A stretch of 64,000 nucleotides of DNA from Hyphomicrobiales bacterium (GCA_900473175.1 UCKM01000025.1:62001-126000), one strand, 5' to 3'; counted from the stretch's first letter, positions 7,921-15,605 are shown. The notes: generated by a model from the sequence alone, not told the origin. Numbers and translations: made by a program.

Positions 7921-9099
7921 ATGAATCGCATGGCACTTCACTGGCCGTGGCGCCGACGCGCCGCGAACGAAAATCCGCATCTGCAAAACAAGTCGGCGCA
8001 GGGTTTTGTCGCCTTGCAGTTTGACCGGGAAGCGCGCTGGTCGCAAAGCGGCTATGTTGGCCTGTCGCGGCAGGGTTTCATGCGCAATGCAGTCGTTTAT
8101 CGCTGCGTGCGTCATCTGGCCGAAGCGGCAAGCTCCATACCCTGGCTGCTCTACGAAAACGAGAAGGAGGACAGTCAGCATCCATTGCTGAACCTTTTGG
8201 CGCACCCGCATCGCGGCACCGACGGGGCGAGCTTTTTCGAAGAGCTGTACGGACACCTGCTCCTTTCCGGCAATGCCTATCTGGAGCGCGTGCAAGGCGG
8301 CAGTGGCGCGAGCGAACTCTACCTGCTTCGCCCGGACCGCGTCCGGGTCATCGCCGACGACCGAGGCTGGCCGGTGGCGCTGACCTATGGCGTTGGAGCG
8401 CAAAAGCGCACGGTTGCCCTCGACGATGGCGCGGGCCTGCACCTGAAACTGTTTCATCCGCTCGACGACCATTACGGATTTGCACCGCTCGAGGCGGCCT
8501 TGATGGCGCTCGACATCCACAATGCCTCCGGCACCTGGAACAAGGCACTTCTCGACAATTCGGCCCGCCCATCGGGAGCGCTGGTCTACGCGCCGGGGGA
8601 GACCAGCCATCTGACCGAAGAGCAATTCGAGCGGCTCAAAAGCGAACTTGAAGAGGGTTATTCCGGCGCGGCGAAGGCGGGACGGCCATTGCTGCTCGAG
8701 GGCGGGCTCGACTGGAAATCCATGGGGTTGTCGCCGCTCGATATGGACTTCGTCGCCGCCAAGAACAATGCGAGCCGCGATATCGCGCTCGCCTTCGGCA
8801 TTCCGCCGATGCTGCTCGGTATTCCAGGCGACAACACCTACGCCAATTATGCCGAGGCAAACCGCGCGTTCTACCGCCTCACCGTGATCCCGATGGTAAC
8901 GCGAACCGCCAAGGCGATCGGTAACTGGCTCGGTCCCGCCTATGGCCGGGAGCTGCGGTTCGAGCCCGATCTCGACCGCGTCGACGGGCTTTCGCAGGAA
9001 CGCGATGCGCTTTGGCAGCGTATCGCATCAGCGCCCTTCCTCAGCGACGAGGAGAAGCGGGAGGCGGTGGGCTATACGCAGAAAACCCCAGGAGAATGA
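7921..9099 (+). CDS. GTA/HK97-family phage portal protein (g3)
   Basis: A 392-residue portal protein, which forms the dodecameric ring at the capsid vertex through which DNA passes. Recognisable parts are GFMRNAVVYRCVRHLAEAAS near residue 55, the stem/crown region LLLSGNAYLERVQGG, and the C-terminal IALAFGIPPMLLGIPGDNTYANYAEA, a signature of HK97-type portals. Full length for the family. A weak AGAGAG precedes the ATG. Its stop is 1 base from the next ATG, whose Shine-Dalgarno lies inside this gene. Confidence 0.93.
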   Translation: MNRMALHWPWRRRAANENPHLQNKSAQGFVALQFDREARWSQSGYVGLSRQGFMRNAVVYRCVRHLAEAASSIPWLLYENEKEDSQHPLLNLLAHPHRGTDGASFFEELYGHLLLSGNAYLERVQGGSGASELYLLRPDRVRVIADDRGWPVALTYGVGAQKRTVALDDGAGLHLKLFHPLDDHYGFAPLEAALMALDIHNASGTWNKALLDNSARPSGALVYAPGETSHLTEEQFERLKSELEEGYSGAAKAGRPLLLEGGLDWKSMGLSPLDMDFVAAKNNASRDIALAFGIPPMLLGIPGDNTYANYAEANRAFYRLTVIPMVTRTAKAIGNWLGPAYGRELRFEPDLDRVDGLSQERDALWQRIASAPFLSDEEKREAVGYTQKTPGE

Positions 9100-9100
9100 T

Positions 9101-9469
9101 ATGACACAATGGTCCGATGCCGCCTGGATACTCGCGGCCAAAGCCGCGGGTGCGGTCGCAGGCTCTGCGGTATCTCTCGCCTACATGTTGCCCCGCGACA
9201 AGAGCGAGGCGGCAATCCGCTTTATCGTCGGCATCGTCTGCGGCCTCGCCTTCGGTGGCTTGGCCGGCGTCAAGATCGCGGCCGAACTCGATATTCGCGG
9301 CCAACTCGGTGACGGAGAACTAATGCTGATGGGGGCGACTGCCGCAAGCCTTGCCGCCTGGACGGCGCTCGGGCTCTTCGCCCGGTTGGCGTCGCGCGTG
9401 GGTGAATCAAAACCTACGCATTGTCACGCAAGGCACAGGAATAAAAAGGATATCGCCAATGCGAACTGA
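9101..9469 (+). CDS. Small membrane protein between GTA portal and protease
   Basis: A 122-residue protein starting MTQWSDAAWILAAK at 9101, with AGGAGA 6 bases upstream. Two hydrophobic segments are visible (about residues 10-28 and 38-58) and a third near 75-95 (LMGATAASLAAWTALGLFA), with a basic tail rich in H, K and R. A small membrane protein of this kind sits between portal and protease in GTA clusters of Rhizobiales; I recall the name DUF6107 but am not certain. The last 11 bases overlap the protease start. Role unknown, possibly assembly at the membrane. Confidence 0.65.
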   Translation: MTQWSDAAWILAAKAAGAVAGSAVSLAYMLPRDKSEAAIRFIVGIVCGLAFGGLAGVKIAAELDIRGQLGDGELMLMGATAASLAAWTALGLFARLASRVGESKPTHCHARHRNKKDIANAN

Positions 9470-10289
9470 AGCGACACCGCCGCGCATCGAGAAAAAGTTC
9501 GCCGGCCTGTCGATCGAGAACGTCGATGCCGATGGCAGTTTTTCCGGCTATGCCAGTCTGTTTGGCGAGGTGGATCTCGGCAAGGACGCCATTGAACCCG
9601 GCGCCTTCGCCAAATCGGTCCGCGAACGTGGCGCGGCCGGAATACGCATGTTGTGGCAACACGATCCGAACGAGCCGATCGGGGTCTGGACGCACATCCG
9701 CGAAGACCGCCGCGGCCTCTATGTCGAGGGCAGGCTGACCAAGGGCGTTAACCGGGCCCGCGAGGTGCTGGAACTGATGCGCACTGGGGCGATCGACGGA
9801 TTGTCGATCGGGTTCCGCACCGTCAGGGCCAAAGCCGGCAAGGCCGGGGTGAGGCATATTCATGAAGCGGACCTGTGGGAAATCTCGGTCGTGACCTTCC
9901 CCATGTTGCCCTCCGCGCGGGTGGGGCAGGTCAAGGCGGCTACGCGGGCCAACTCTTCGTCACCTGGGCCATCTGCGGGCAACGACCCCATCCGGAGGCT
10001 TTGGCTGGTCAAGGCCAACGAGGTTCTGCTCGCGGCATTGAGGCTCGCAGGACCGGGCCTGGCGAACAAGCGCTGGTCCACACATTTGAGCGACGAGAAT
10101 GCGGCTTTGAAAGCGGCGGCCTCTTTCATGCCAACCACGCTGTCTCTGAAATACCGCTCCGATCAGGCGCGCATTCCCGCTGGAGAGCCCGACGGTGGAC
10201 AATGGACGGGCGAGGGAGGTGGTGGCGATGGGGCAACGCGGGTTGCATCCGTTCTACGTGGCATTTTGGCGAGGGAAATTTTGACGTGA
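9459..10289 (+). CDS. GTA prohead protease (g4) with C-terminal GGQW cassette
   Basis: An HK97-type prohead protease (Peptidase_S78) of 276 residues. The start is the ATG at 9459 (MRTEATPPRIEKKF) with a purine-rich AAAAAGGA before it. Residues 12-165 form the protease fold: SFSGYASLFGEVDLGKD, MLWQHDPNEPIG with the catalytic-type His, and the serine region TGAIDGLSIGFRT. A normal GTA protease ends soon after VVTFPMLPSARVGQVK. Here a further 110 or so residues follow: a helical stretch (LWLVKANEVLLAALRLAG), then SDQARIPAGEPDGGQWTGE and a glycine-rich tail. Its stop overlaps a downstream GTG by 4 bases. The extension is discussed as a finding. Confidence 0.88.
   Translation: MRTEATPPRIEKKFAGLSIENVDADGSFSGYASLFGEVDLGKDAIEPGAFAKSVRERGAAGIRMLWQHDPNEPIGVWTHIREDRRGLYVEGRLTKGVNRAREVLELMRTGAIDGLSIGFRTVRAKAGKAGVRHIHEADLWEISVVTFPMLPSARVGQVKAATRANSSSPGPSAGNDPIRRLWLVKANEVLLAALRLAGPGLANKRWSTHLSDENAALKAAASFMPTTLSLKYRSDQARIPAGEPDGGQWTGEGGGGDGATRVASVLRGILAREILT
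10092..10206 (+). repeat. GGQW cassette, intact copy inside the protease gene
   Basis: This stretch encodes the end of the protease up to DGGQW. A diverged and broken second copy lies about 825 bases downstream (10921-11030), with about 84 percent identity over the first 70 bases by hand alignment. Confidence 0.75.
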
Positions 10290-10387
10290 ACGACGAGGAC
10301 CGCACGGCAGAAGCTATGCAGCGGGGGCGGGAGGAGGATCGACGTAAAATTGATAACATTGTTAATTTGTCGAAACGGTCTTTTTGA
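10286..10387 (+). CDS. 33-residue micro-ORF translationally coupled to the protease
   Basis: A GTG at 10286 overlaps the protease stop in a GTGA arrangement and has GAGGGA 9 bases upstream. The 33-residue product (VNDEDRTAEAMQRG, then a charged helix ending NIVNLSKRSF) is strongly charged and helical. It resembles nothing I recognise. Coupling to the protease is the main support; it may also be the remnant of a longer gene. Confidence 0.4.
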   Translation: MNDEDRTAEAMQRGREEDRRKIDNIVNLSKRSF

Positions 10388-10399
10388 CGCACAGGAGGA

Positions 10400-10525
10400 A
10401 TGTCTTTTAGATCGGCGCAGAAAATATGCATTGAGCAGTGCACAAAGCTTTTGCCAACTTATACACTGGACGGGGCACCATTTCATAAATGCATCTCCGA
10501 ACGTTTGGCAATCTATGGTTTTTAG
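10400..10525 (+). CDS. Possible 41-residue ORF in the GTA variable region
   Basis: ATG at 10400 follows AGGAGG too closely (about 1-2 bases) for a normal start. The product MSFRSAQKICIEQC... carries three cysteines and ends in ERLAIYGF. The region is markedly AT-richer than the GTA genes on either side. It may be a fragment of a decayed gene rather than a functional one. Confidence 0.25.
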   Translation: MSFRSAQKICIEQCTKLLPTYTLDGAPFHKCISERLAIYGF

Positions 10526-10537
10526 GATCAACGTTAC

Positions 10538-10795
10538 ATGAAAAACACGATAAGTAGGGAAGACGCCAATGCAATCGTCGATATGATTCTCGAACACTCG
10601 AGAGGTCTCAACGGTTACTTGATTGAACGTCAAGGCACTAGAAACGCTGAGGCGTTTGATGTTCTGCGGAATATGGTGGGCAGACTCATGGCGGCGCAAT
10701 ATTTTGAAATATTGAGGATCGTCGCCAAACAACATCCGGATATCATGACCCGGATAGCAACAGAGCGACTTAACCACTCATGGCAGCCCAATTGA
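10538..10795 (+). CDS. 85-residue helical protein of the GTA variable cassette
   Basis: A short acidic-basic protein, probably all-helical (MKNTISREDANAIVDMILEH at the start, FEILRIVAKQHPDIMTRI near the end), with no signal peptide or membrane segment. Base composition is AT-rich compared with the flanking capsid and protease genes. Directly downstream (10794-10865) an open frame encodes a similar C-terminal end (RVIAKQHPDLLNQ), so this gene was duplicated in tandem and the second copy has decayed. Size and position next to the GGQW cassette would fit an immunity-like or effector-like partner. That is inference; no family is recognised. Confidence 0.5.
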   Translation: MKNTISREDANAIVDMILEHSRGLNGYLIERQGTRNAEAFDVLRNMVGRLMAAQYFEILRIVAKQHPDIMTRIATERLNHSWQPN

Positions 10796-10865
10796 GGAGG
10801 TTATAAGGGTGATTGCCAAGCAGCATCCTGACCTCTTGAACCAACGGGAGGCTCCCTCGCTTTGA
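10794..10865 (+). pseudogene. Truncated second copy of the 85-residue cassette protein
   Basis: The open frame reads EEVIRVIAKQHPDLLNQREA and then stops at TGA 10863-10865. It aligns to the C-terminal FEILRIVAKQHPDIMTRI of the gene just upstream, with several synonymous or conservative changes. No N-terminal part of this copy remains, so it is a remnant of a tandem duplicate. Confidence 0.5.
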
Positions 10866-11247
10866 GCGGTGCCACACCAAATGAAGACAATAAACGTCGG
10901 GCTTGCCACGGCTTGCGTACGAAAACGCCACTCTGAAAGCGGCGGCCTCTTTCATACAAACCACCCTGTCTCTGAAATACCGATCCGACTAGGCGCGCTC
11001 CCGCCGGGGTACCCCGACGGCGGTCAATGGAACCGATAGGGAGATAGTGGAATCGGTTTCAGGATATTGACCTGATTAAGGATGCAACTGGCTGGCGATC
11101 CTGTGCAAGCCATCAGGCCTGATTCGACGACACAATAACGACTGACGTACCCCGCCACCAGATTCGAACCGCCGCCAGCATTGGCGAACGCGCGATGGCG
11201 TGCGCACAACTTTTTCATTTGTTTCAATCCCCACAGAAGGAAATGTG
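10796..11247 (+). other. Decayed cassette region upstream of the capsid gene
   Basis: This 452-base stretch has no intact gene. It holds the truncated helical-protein copy (10794-10865), the broken GGQW cassette (10921-11030), and then about 190 bases in which I see only scattered stops before the capsid Shine-Dalgarno. Confidence 0.6.
10921..11030 (+). pseudogene. Broken second GGQW cassette
   Basis: The sequence aligns base for base with the protease C-terminal cassette and still encodes LKAAASF..TTLSLKYRSD. It has a TAG in place of the CAG of SDQ and a net one-base deletion just after. Beyond the deletion the motif PPGYPDGGQWNR is readable in the shifted frame. This shows a former second reading frame with the same cassette, now inactivated by a nonsense and a frameshift change. 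Confidence 0.7.
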
Positions 11248-12477
11248 ATGAGTAAGGCAATACTTGAAACCAAGACGTTGAGCACTCCCGAGACGTTGGG
11301 CGATTTCGCCCGCACCTTCCAGGAATTCAGAGACACCAACGATCATCGGCTGGAGAGGCTCGAGAAGGGGATTAGCGTCGACGCTTTGACCAACGAGAAA
11401 CTGCAACGTTTGAGCGATGCGCTGGACCTGCAGCAAAAGGCAATGGACCGCCTGGAATTGCGCAAGGCGCGGCCTACTCTGGACGGGCGCGGTAGCTCAT
11501 ACGCCTCCCTCGAACACAAGGCCGCTTTTGACAGTTATGTGCGGCGCGGCGATGAAAACGGCGTGCGGTCGATAGAAGCCAAGGCACTGTCGATTGGCTC
11601 CGCGCCTGATGGCGGCTATCTGGTGCCGCCCGAACTCGAGCGCGAGATCGGCACACGACTGGCGCGGATATCGCCGATCCGTTCGCTCGCCACGGTACGT
11701 CAAGTCTCCGGCTCGGTGCTGAAGAAGCCGTTCTCGGTCACTGGACCGGCTGTCGGCTGGGTTGGCGAAACCGATGTCCGTCCGCAGACAGAAGCCTCAA
11801 AACTGGCCGAACTGCAATTCCCGACCATGGAGCTCTACGCCATGCCGGCGGCAACCGCGTCACTGCTCGATGATGGGGCGGTCGATGTCGAGCAATGGAT
11901 ATCGGGCGAAGTGGAGACAGCCTTTGCCGAACAGGAAGGCAAAGCCTTCATCAGCGGTGACGGCGTCAACAAGCCGCGTGGCTTCCTTAACTACGAGACC
12001 ATTGCCGAGAGCGCCTGGGCCTGGGGCAAGCTCGGCTATCTGACGACCGGAGTTGCCGGCAAGTTTCCCGCAACGGCGGCTTCCGACATCCTCCTCGATA
12101 CGATCTACGCGCTCAAGGCCGGGTATCGCCAGAATGCGATCTGGGTGATGAACCGCAAGACGCAGGCCGAGGTGCGCAAGCTCAAGGACAATGACGGCAA
12201 CTACCTGTGGACGCCGCCCGCAGCGCCCGGCCAGCAGGCTTCGCTGCTTGGCTTCGGCTTGACGGAAGCGGAGGACATGCCGGACATCGCCAATAATGGT
12301 CTGGCGATTGTCTTTGGCGATTTCGCCCGCGGCTACCTCGTCGTCGACCGCACCGGCGTGCGTGTTCTGCGCGATCCCTATTCCGCCAAGCCCTATGTGC
12401 TTTTCTATACGACCAAGCGGGTCGGCGGCGGTGTGCAGGATTTCGATGCAATCAAGCTCCTGAAGTTCGGCGCTTAG
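11248..12477 (+). CDS. GTA major capsid protein, HK97 family (g5)
   Basis: A 409-residue HK97-fold capsid protein. The start is the ATG at 11248 (MSKAILETK), preceded by AGAAGGAAA. An N-terminal scaffolding-like delta domain (about residues 1-105, coiled-coil rich: FRDTNDHRLERLEKG, LDLQQKAMDRLELRK) is followed by the mature capsid starting near SIGSAPDGGYLVPPELE. The conserved core includes GWVGETDVRPQTEASKLAEL, FISGDGVNKPRGFL and the C-terminal VLRDPYSAKPYVLFYTTKRVGGGV. The protease gene upstream is expected to remove the delta domain during maturation. Confidence 0.94.
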   Translation: MSKAILETKTLSTPETLGDFARTFQEFRDTNDHRLERLEKGISVDALTNEKLQRLSDALDLQQKAMDRLELRKARPTLDGRGSSYASLEHKAAFDSYVRRGDENGVRSIEAKALSIGSAPDGGYLVPPELEREIGTRLARISPIRSLATVRQVSGSVLKKPFSVTGPAVGWVGETDVRPQTEASKLAELQFPTMELYAMPAATASLLDDGAVDVEQWISGEVETAFAEQEGKAFISGDGVNKPRGFLNYETIAESAWAWGKLGYLTTGVAGKFPATAASDILLDTIYALKAGYRQNAIWVMNRKTQAEVRKLKDNDGNYLWTPPAAPGQQASLLGFGLTEAEDMPDIANNGLAIVFGDFARGYLVVDRTGVRVLRDPYSAKPYVLFYTTKRVGGGVQDFDAIKLLKFGA

Positions 12478-12587
12478 GCTCTTCTGACACCAACTTTCCC
12501 TGGGAGTAGCGCTGTTTCCCGCAGGTGGCGATCGCCGCCGCCTGCGTTCTTGCACGTTTGAAATTCCTTCCTGAACAGGAATCCCAC

Positions 12588-13151
12588 ATGACCATAACTC
12601 TATTGACGCCGCCGGCGCTTGAGCCGGTGACGCTGGCTGACATGCGCCAGTTCCTGCGCCTTGACTCTGACCGCGAGGATTCGCTCCTGACCGGTCTCAT
12701 CAAGGCTGCGCGGGAAACGCTGGAACAGCAGGCCGGCCTTGCGCTCATCAATCAGACCTGGCGGCTATACGCCGACCATTGGCCAAGGCACGGGCTCATC
12801 ACGATCTGCAAATATCCTGTGCGCTCCATCGTTTCCGCAACTGCATATGCTGAGGATGGAACGCCGGTAGTGGTCGCGGCGCAGGATGTGCGTCTGGATG
12901 AAGCCGCGCGTCCGGCACGGCTTTATCTCGCTGCGCAGAGCACCAATCCTCTTTCCGGTCTCGAGGTCGATTTCGTTGCCGGCTTTGGAGAGACCGGCAC
13001 CGATGTGCCCGATGCCCTGCGGCATGCCATCATGACTCTGGTTGCGCATTGGTATGAGTTTCGCGGTGTTTATGTTGCCGCGCAGCAGCCGGTTTCCTAC
13101 CCGCCAGCCTTCGAGCGCATGATCGGCCTGTGGCGCAGGGTATCGCTCTGA
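12588..13151 (+). CDS. GTA head-tail connector, gp6-like (g6)
   Basis: A 187-residue head-tail connector. The chosen ATG at 12588 gives MTITLLTPPALEPVTLADMRQFLRLD, a family-typical N-terminus, and AGGAAT lies upstream; an in-frame upstream start at 12525 would add 21 implausible residues. The helical region DREDSLLTGLIKAARETLEQQ and the C-terminal DALRHAIMTLVAHWYEFRG are hallmarks of the phage gp6-like connector. The stop overlaps the next start (TGATG at 13149-13153). Confidence 0.85.
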   Translation: MTITLLTPPALEPVTLADMRQFLRLDSDREDSLLTGLIKAARETLEQQAGLALINQTWRLYADHWPRHGLITICKYPVRSIVSATAYAEDGTPVVVAAQDVRLDEAARPARLYLAAQSTNPLSGLEVDFVAGFGETGTDVPDALRHAIMTLVAHWYEFRGVYVAAQQPVSYPPAFERMIGLWRRVSL

Positions 13152-13486
13152 TGCCGACCTTGTTCATCGACCCAGGACAGCTTTCGCAGGAATTGCTGCT
13201 GGAGGCGCCAATGTTCGGCGAGGACGATACTGGCGGCGTGATCCGAAGCTGGGCGGAGATTGGCTCTGTTTGGGCGCAGGTCGAACCCGTTGACGCAGGC
13301 TTGCGCCTGTTCGCCGATCAGGCGCTGACCGAGACGACACATCGCATCACACTGCGGATGCGCAATGACATCACCAGCGCCATGCGGCTGCGCAAGGGCA
13401 CGCGCATCTTTCAGATTTTGACGTTGCACGACCCGGACGAGAGCGGCCGCTATCTCGTTTGCCGGGTGCGCGAGGAGGGCCGATGA
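13151..13486 (+). CDS. GTA head-tail adaptor/closure protein (g7)
   Basis: A 111-residue beta-rich protein of the phage head-tail joining family. Typical features are DTGGVIRSWAEIGSVWAQVEPV, THRITLRMRNDITSAMRLRKG and a C-terminal RYLVCRVREEGR. It overlaps g6 by one base at the start and the next small gene by ATGA at 13483-13486. It seals the portal after packaging and links to the tail. Confidence 0.85.
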   Translation: MPTLFIDPGQLSQELLLEAPMFGEDDTGGVIRSWAEIGSVWAQVEPVDAGLRLFADQALTETTHRITLRMRNDITSAMRLRKGTRIFQILTLHDPDESGRYLVCRVREEGR

Positions 13487-13638
13487 AGATCACCATGGAG
13501 TTGACGGTCGCCGATCTGATCCGGACCTTGCGCTGGCAGGCGATCGAACTGGCGGAGCAGGCAGCCGACACGCAGGCCAAAGTTGACCGGAGCGAGAAGG
13601 CTCCGAATCGCGCGCCGAACAACGAGATGAAGCGATGA
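13483..13638 (+). CDS. Small helical protein between GTA g7 and g8 (51 aa)
   Basis: ATG at 13483 overlaps the g7 stop (ATGA), and its own TGA at 13636-13638 overlaps the start of g8 (ATGA at 13635-13638). The 51-residue product (MKITMELTVADLIRTLRWQA, then a charged tail ending NNEMKR) looks like an amphipathic helix plus a flexible tail. The double overlap strongly suggests it is translated. I do not recognise a family. Confidence 0.6.
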   Translation: MKITMELTVADLIRTLRWQAIELAEQAADTQAKVDRSEKAPNRAPNNEMKR

Positions 13639-14054
13639 CAAGTGCGGGGCTCGAATTGCAAAAGGCGATGCTCGCGGCCTTGAAGGCGGATACATCCCTG
13701 GAAGGATTGATCGAAGGCCGGATCTACGATCGCGTGCCCCCCAAGGCTACATACCCCTATGTGACTTTGGGCTCGTCGAACACCTACGACTGGAGCACAG
13801 CGACTGAACGGGGCAGCGAGCATCTGTTTACGCTCAACATCTGGAACCGGGCGGATGGCAGGAAATCCGTTCTTCGGATCATGCATGCGATCGAGCAGCT
13901 TTTGGCGGCGGCGCAACTGCGCCTCGACGGGCACCGGCTGATCAATCTCGTGCCGCAATCATCGCAGGCGCGTGCCGAGGACAGCCGCGACGGTTATCTC
14001 GGCGTACTCCGGTACCGGGTGGTAACGGAAGAAATCGTTTCACCCTCATCCTGA
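13635..14054 (+). CDS. GTA DUF3168 tail-completion protein (g8)
   Basis: A 139-residue protein with the DUF3168 pattern: SAGLELQKAMLAALKAD at the N-terminus, GRIYDRVPPKATYPYVTLG in the middle and RYRVVTEE at the end. DUF3168 proteins act as tail terminator or tail-completion proteins in HK97-type phages and GTAs. Tight ATGA coupling to the preceding micro-gene. Full length. Confidence 0.88.
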   Translation: MTSAGLELQKAMLAALKADTSLEGLIEGRIYDRVPPKATYPYVTLGSSNTYDWSTATERGSEHLFTLNIWNRADGRKSVLRIMHAIEQLLAAAQLRLDGHRLINLVPQSSQARAEDSRDGYLGVLRYRVVTEEIVSPSS

Positions 14055-14087
14055 GCTCAACGGACCATTGATTTGGAAGGAAAGAAC

Positions 14088-14501
14088 ATGAGTGCCCAAA
14101 GAGGCAAGGACATCCTGTTGAAGGTCGCCGATACCGGCGGCGCCTTTGTGACATGCGCGGGTTTGCGCTCCAAGCGCGTCGCCTTCAATGCCGAGGCGGT
14201 CGACGTGACCGACGCGGATGCGGTCGGGCGCTGGCGCGAGCTTCTCGGCGGCAGCGGCGTACAACGCGCTTCGGTCAGCGGCTCGGGTCTGTTCAAGGAC
14301 GCGGCCTCGGACGCATTGATACGCCAGGCCTTCTTTGACGGCGACATTCCCGATTGGCAGATCGTCTTGCCGGATTTCGGCATGCTGGACGGGCTGTTCC
14401 AGATCACCGCGCTGGAATATGGCGGCGCTCATGATGGCGAGGTGACCTTCGAGATCGCGCTCGAGTCGGCTGGGCCCGTCAAATTCACGGAGATTGCATG
14501 A
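14088..14501 (+). CDS. GTA major tail (tube) protein (g9)
   Basis: A 137-residue phage major tail protein of the TP901-1 family. The ATG at 14088 (MSAQRGKDILLKV) has GGAAGGAAAG upstream. The motifs VADTGGAFVTCAGLRSKRVA and the C-terminal GEVTFEIALESAGPVKFTEI are typical. It forms the tube of the short non-contractile GTA tail. The stop overlaps the next start (ATGATG). Confidence 0.9.
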   Translation: MSAQRGKDILLKVADTGGAFVTCAGLRSKRVAFNAEAVDVTDADAVGRWRELLGGSGVQRASVSGSGLFKDAASDALIRQAFFDGDIPDWQIVLPDFGMLDGLFQITALEYGGAHDGEVTFEIALESAGPVKFTEIA

Positions 14502-14839
14502 TGGTCAACCGCCATCGCGGTGAAATCAGCGCCGTCCTCGACGGACAGGAGCGAACCCTTTGCCTGACGCTCGGTGCCTTGGCGGAACTGGAACACGCCT
14601 TCGGCGCGCAGGACATGGGCGCCTTGCTCCAACGTTTTGCCAGCGGCGCGCTGTCGGCCGGAGATATCATCAAGATCATCGCGGCTGGATTGCGCGGCGG
14701 GGGCCATGACGTTTCGCGGCAAGAAGTTGCGACCATGCACACCGAGGGCGGGGCAACGGGGTTTGCTGCCCTGGTAAGCGAACTCCTGAGCGCCACCTTT
14801 GGTGAATCAAAAGCGGAGCAAGCTCCGCCAAACCCTTGA
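14498..14839 (+). CDS. GTA g10 family protein (GTA-gp10)
   Basis: A 113-residue protein with the GTA-specific core RGEISAVLDGQERTLCLTLGALAELEHAFG. It corresponds to RcGTA g10, thought to act as a tail assembly chaperone together with the next small gene. Start at the ATG overlapping the g9 stop; a second ATG follows at once. It ends in a proline-rich tail overlapping the next TTG start. Confidence 0.85.
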   Translation: MMVNRHRGEISAVLDGQERTLCLTLGALAELEHAFGAQDMGALLQRFASGALSAGDIIKIIAAGLRGGGHDVSRQEVATMHTEGGATGFAALVSELLSATFGESKAEQAPPNP

Positions 14840-15072
14840 AAGCCGCGGCAGATCCAGCCGTGCCTTTTCCATGGCCGGCCATGATGGCGGCAGGCTTCGG
14901 TCTGCTGCGGCTTTCCTCATCTGAATTCTGGAGCATGACCTTGCGCGAGCTCAACGCGGCATTTGCACGCCCGAGGGCGCTAAACGCGCCGTCGCGCTCC
15001 GAGATCGAGCAATTGATGCGCAAATTCCCCGATCAACGACAGGAAGATAAATGCCCCCAGACACTCCTATAA
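14836..15072 (+). CDS. GTA rcc01693-like tail assembly chaperone (g10.1)
   Basis: A 78-residue protein. The core PWPAMMAAGFGLLRLSSSEFWSMTLRELNAAF matches in outline the small rcc01693/DUF2376 family that follows g10 in GTA clusters. The start is a TTG at 14836 overlapping the g10 stop (TTGA); an internal ATG at 14881 would remove the conserved FPWP. Its end overlaps the tape measure gene by 22 bases. Confidence 0.7.
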   Translation: MKAAADPAVPFPWPAMMAAGFGLLRLSSSEFWSMTLRELNAAFARPRALNAPSRSEIEQLMRKFPDQRQEDKCPQTLL

Positions 15073-15593
15073 AGGTGACAGCCGATACCGGTGAATTCGA
15101 GTCTGCGCTCGACAGGTTGCAAAAGAAATCGGAACAGTTTGGCCGGTCACTGACCAGCGCGCTCAAGGGAGCTGCCGTGGGCGGCCAGTCGCTCGACGAT
15201 GTGCTGCGGCAGCTTGGCATGAGCATCGCAAACATGGCCTTGAGCGCTGGCATGCAGCCGCTGCAAAAGGCAGCATCGGGCTGGTTTGAAGGTTTATTCA
15301 AAAATCTGCAAGGCGCGGCCAAGCCGCACGCCTTGGGCGGCGTGGTCAACAGCCCGACCTATTTCAACGACGGCGGCTCGCTTGGGCTGATGGGAGAGGC
15401 GGGCGCCGAAGCCATCATGCCGCTGACACGTGGCGCCGATGGCCGGCTTGGCGTTGCTGCACAGGGCGGCGGTACGCCCGTACACGTCACCTTCAACGTC
15501 ACGACGCCCGATGTTGCCGCCTTCCGAAAGTCGGAAGCACAGGTGACCGGCATGTTGGCGCGAGCGGTGCGCCGCGGCGCCCGCACATTGTAA
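15051..15593 (+). CDS. GTA tail tape measure protein, short (g11)
   Basis: A 180-residue tape measure protein, very short compared with the 600-2000 residues of most siphophages. The N-terminus (IKVTADTGEFESALDRLQKK) is helical, the middle contains a glycine/alanine-rich stretch (ALGGVVNSPTYF), and EAIMPLTRGADGRLGV is the conserved GTA and lambda-type C-terminal signature. Because tape measure length sets tail length, a short tail is predicted, as in RcGTA. AGGAAG lies before the ATG. Confidence 0.87.
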   Translation: MPPDTPIKVTADTGEFESALDRLQKKSEQFGRSLTSALKGAAVGGQSLDDVLRQLGMSIANMALSAGMQPLQKAASGWFEGLFKNLQGAAKPHALGGVVNSPTYFNDGGSLGLMGEAGAEAIMPLTRGADGRLGVAAQGGGTPVHVTFNVTTPDVAAFRKSEAQVTGMLARAVRRGARTL

Positions 15594-15605
15594 GGACGTT
15601 TTTAC

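Noticed and set aside
7564-8625. 353-residue minus-strand ORF opposite the terminase end and portal
   Set aside because: Antisense shadow spanning two well-supported genes.
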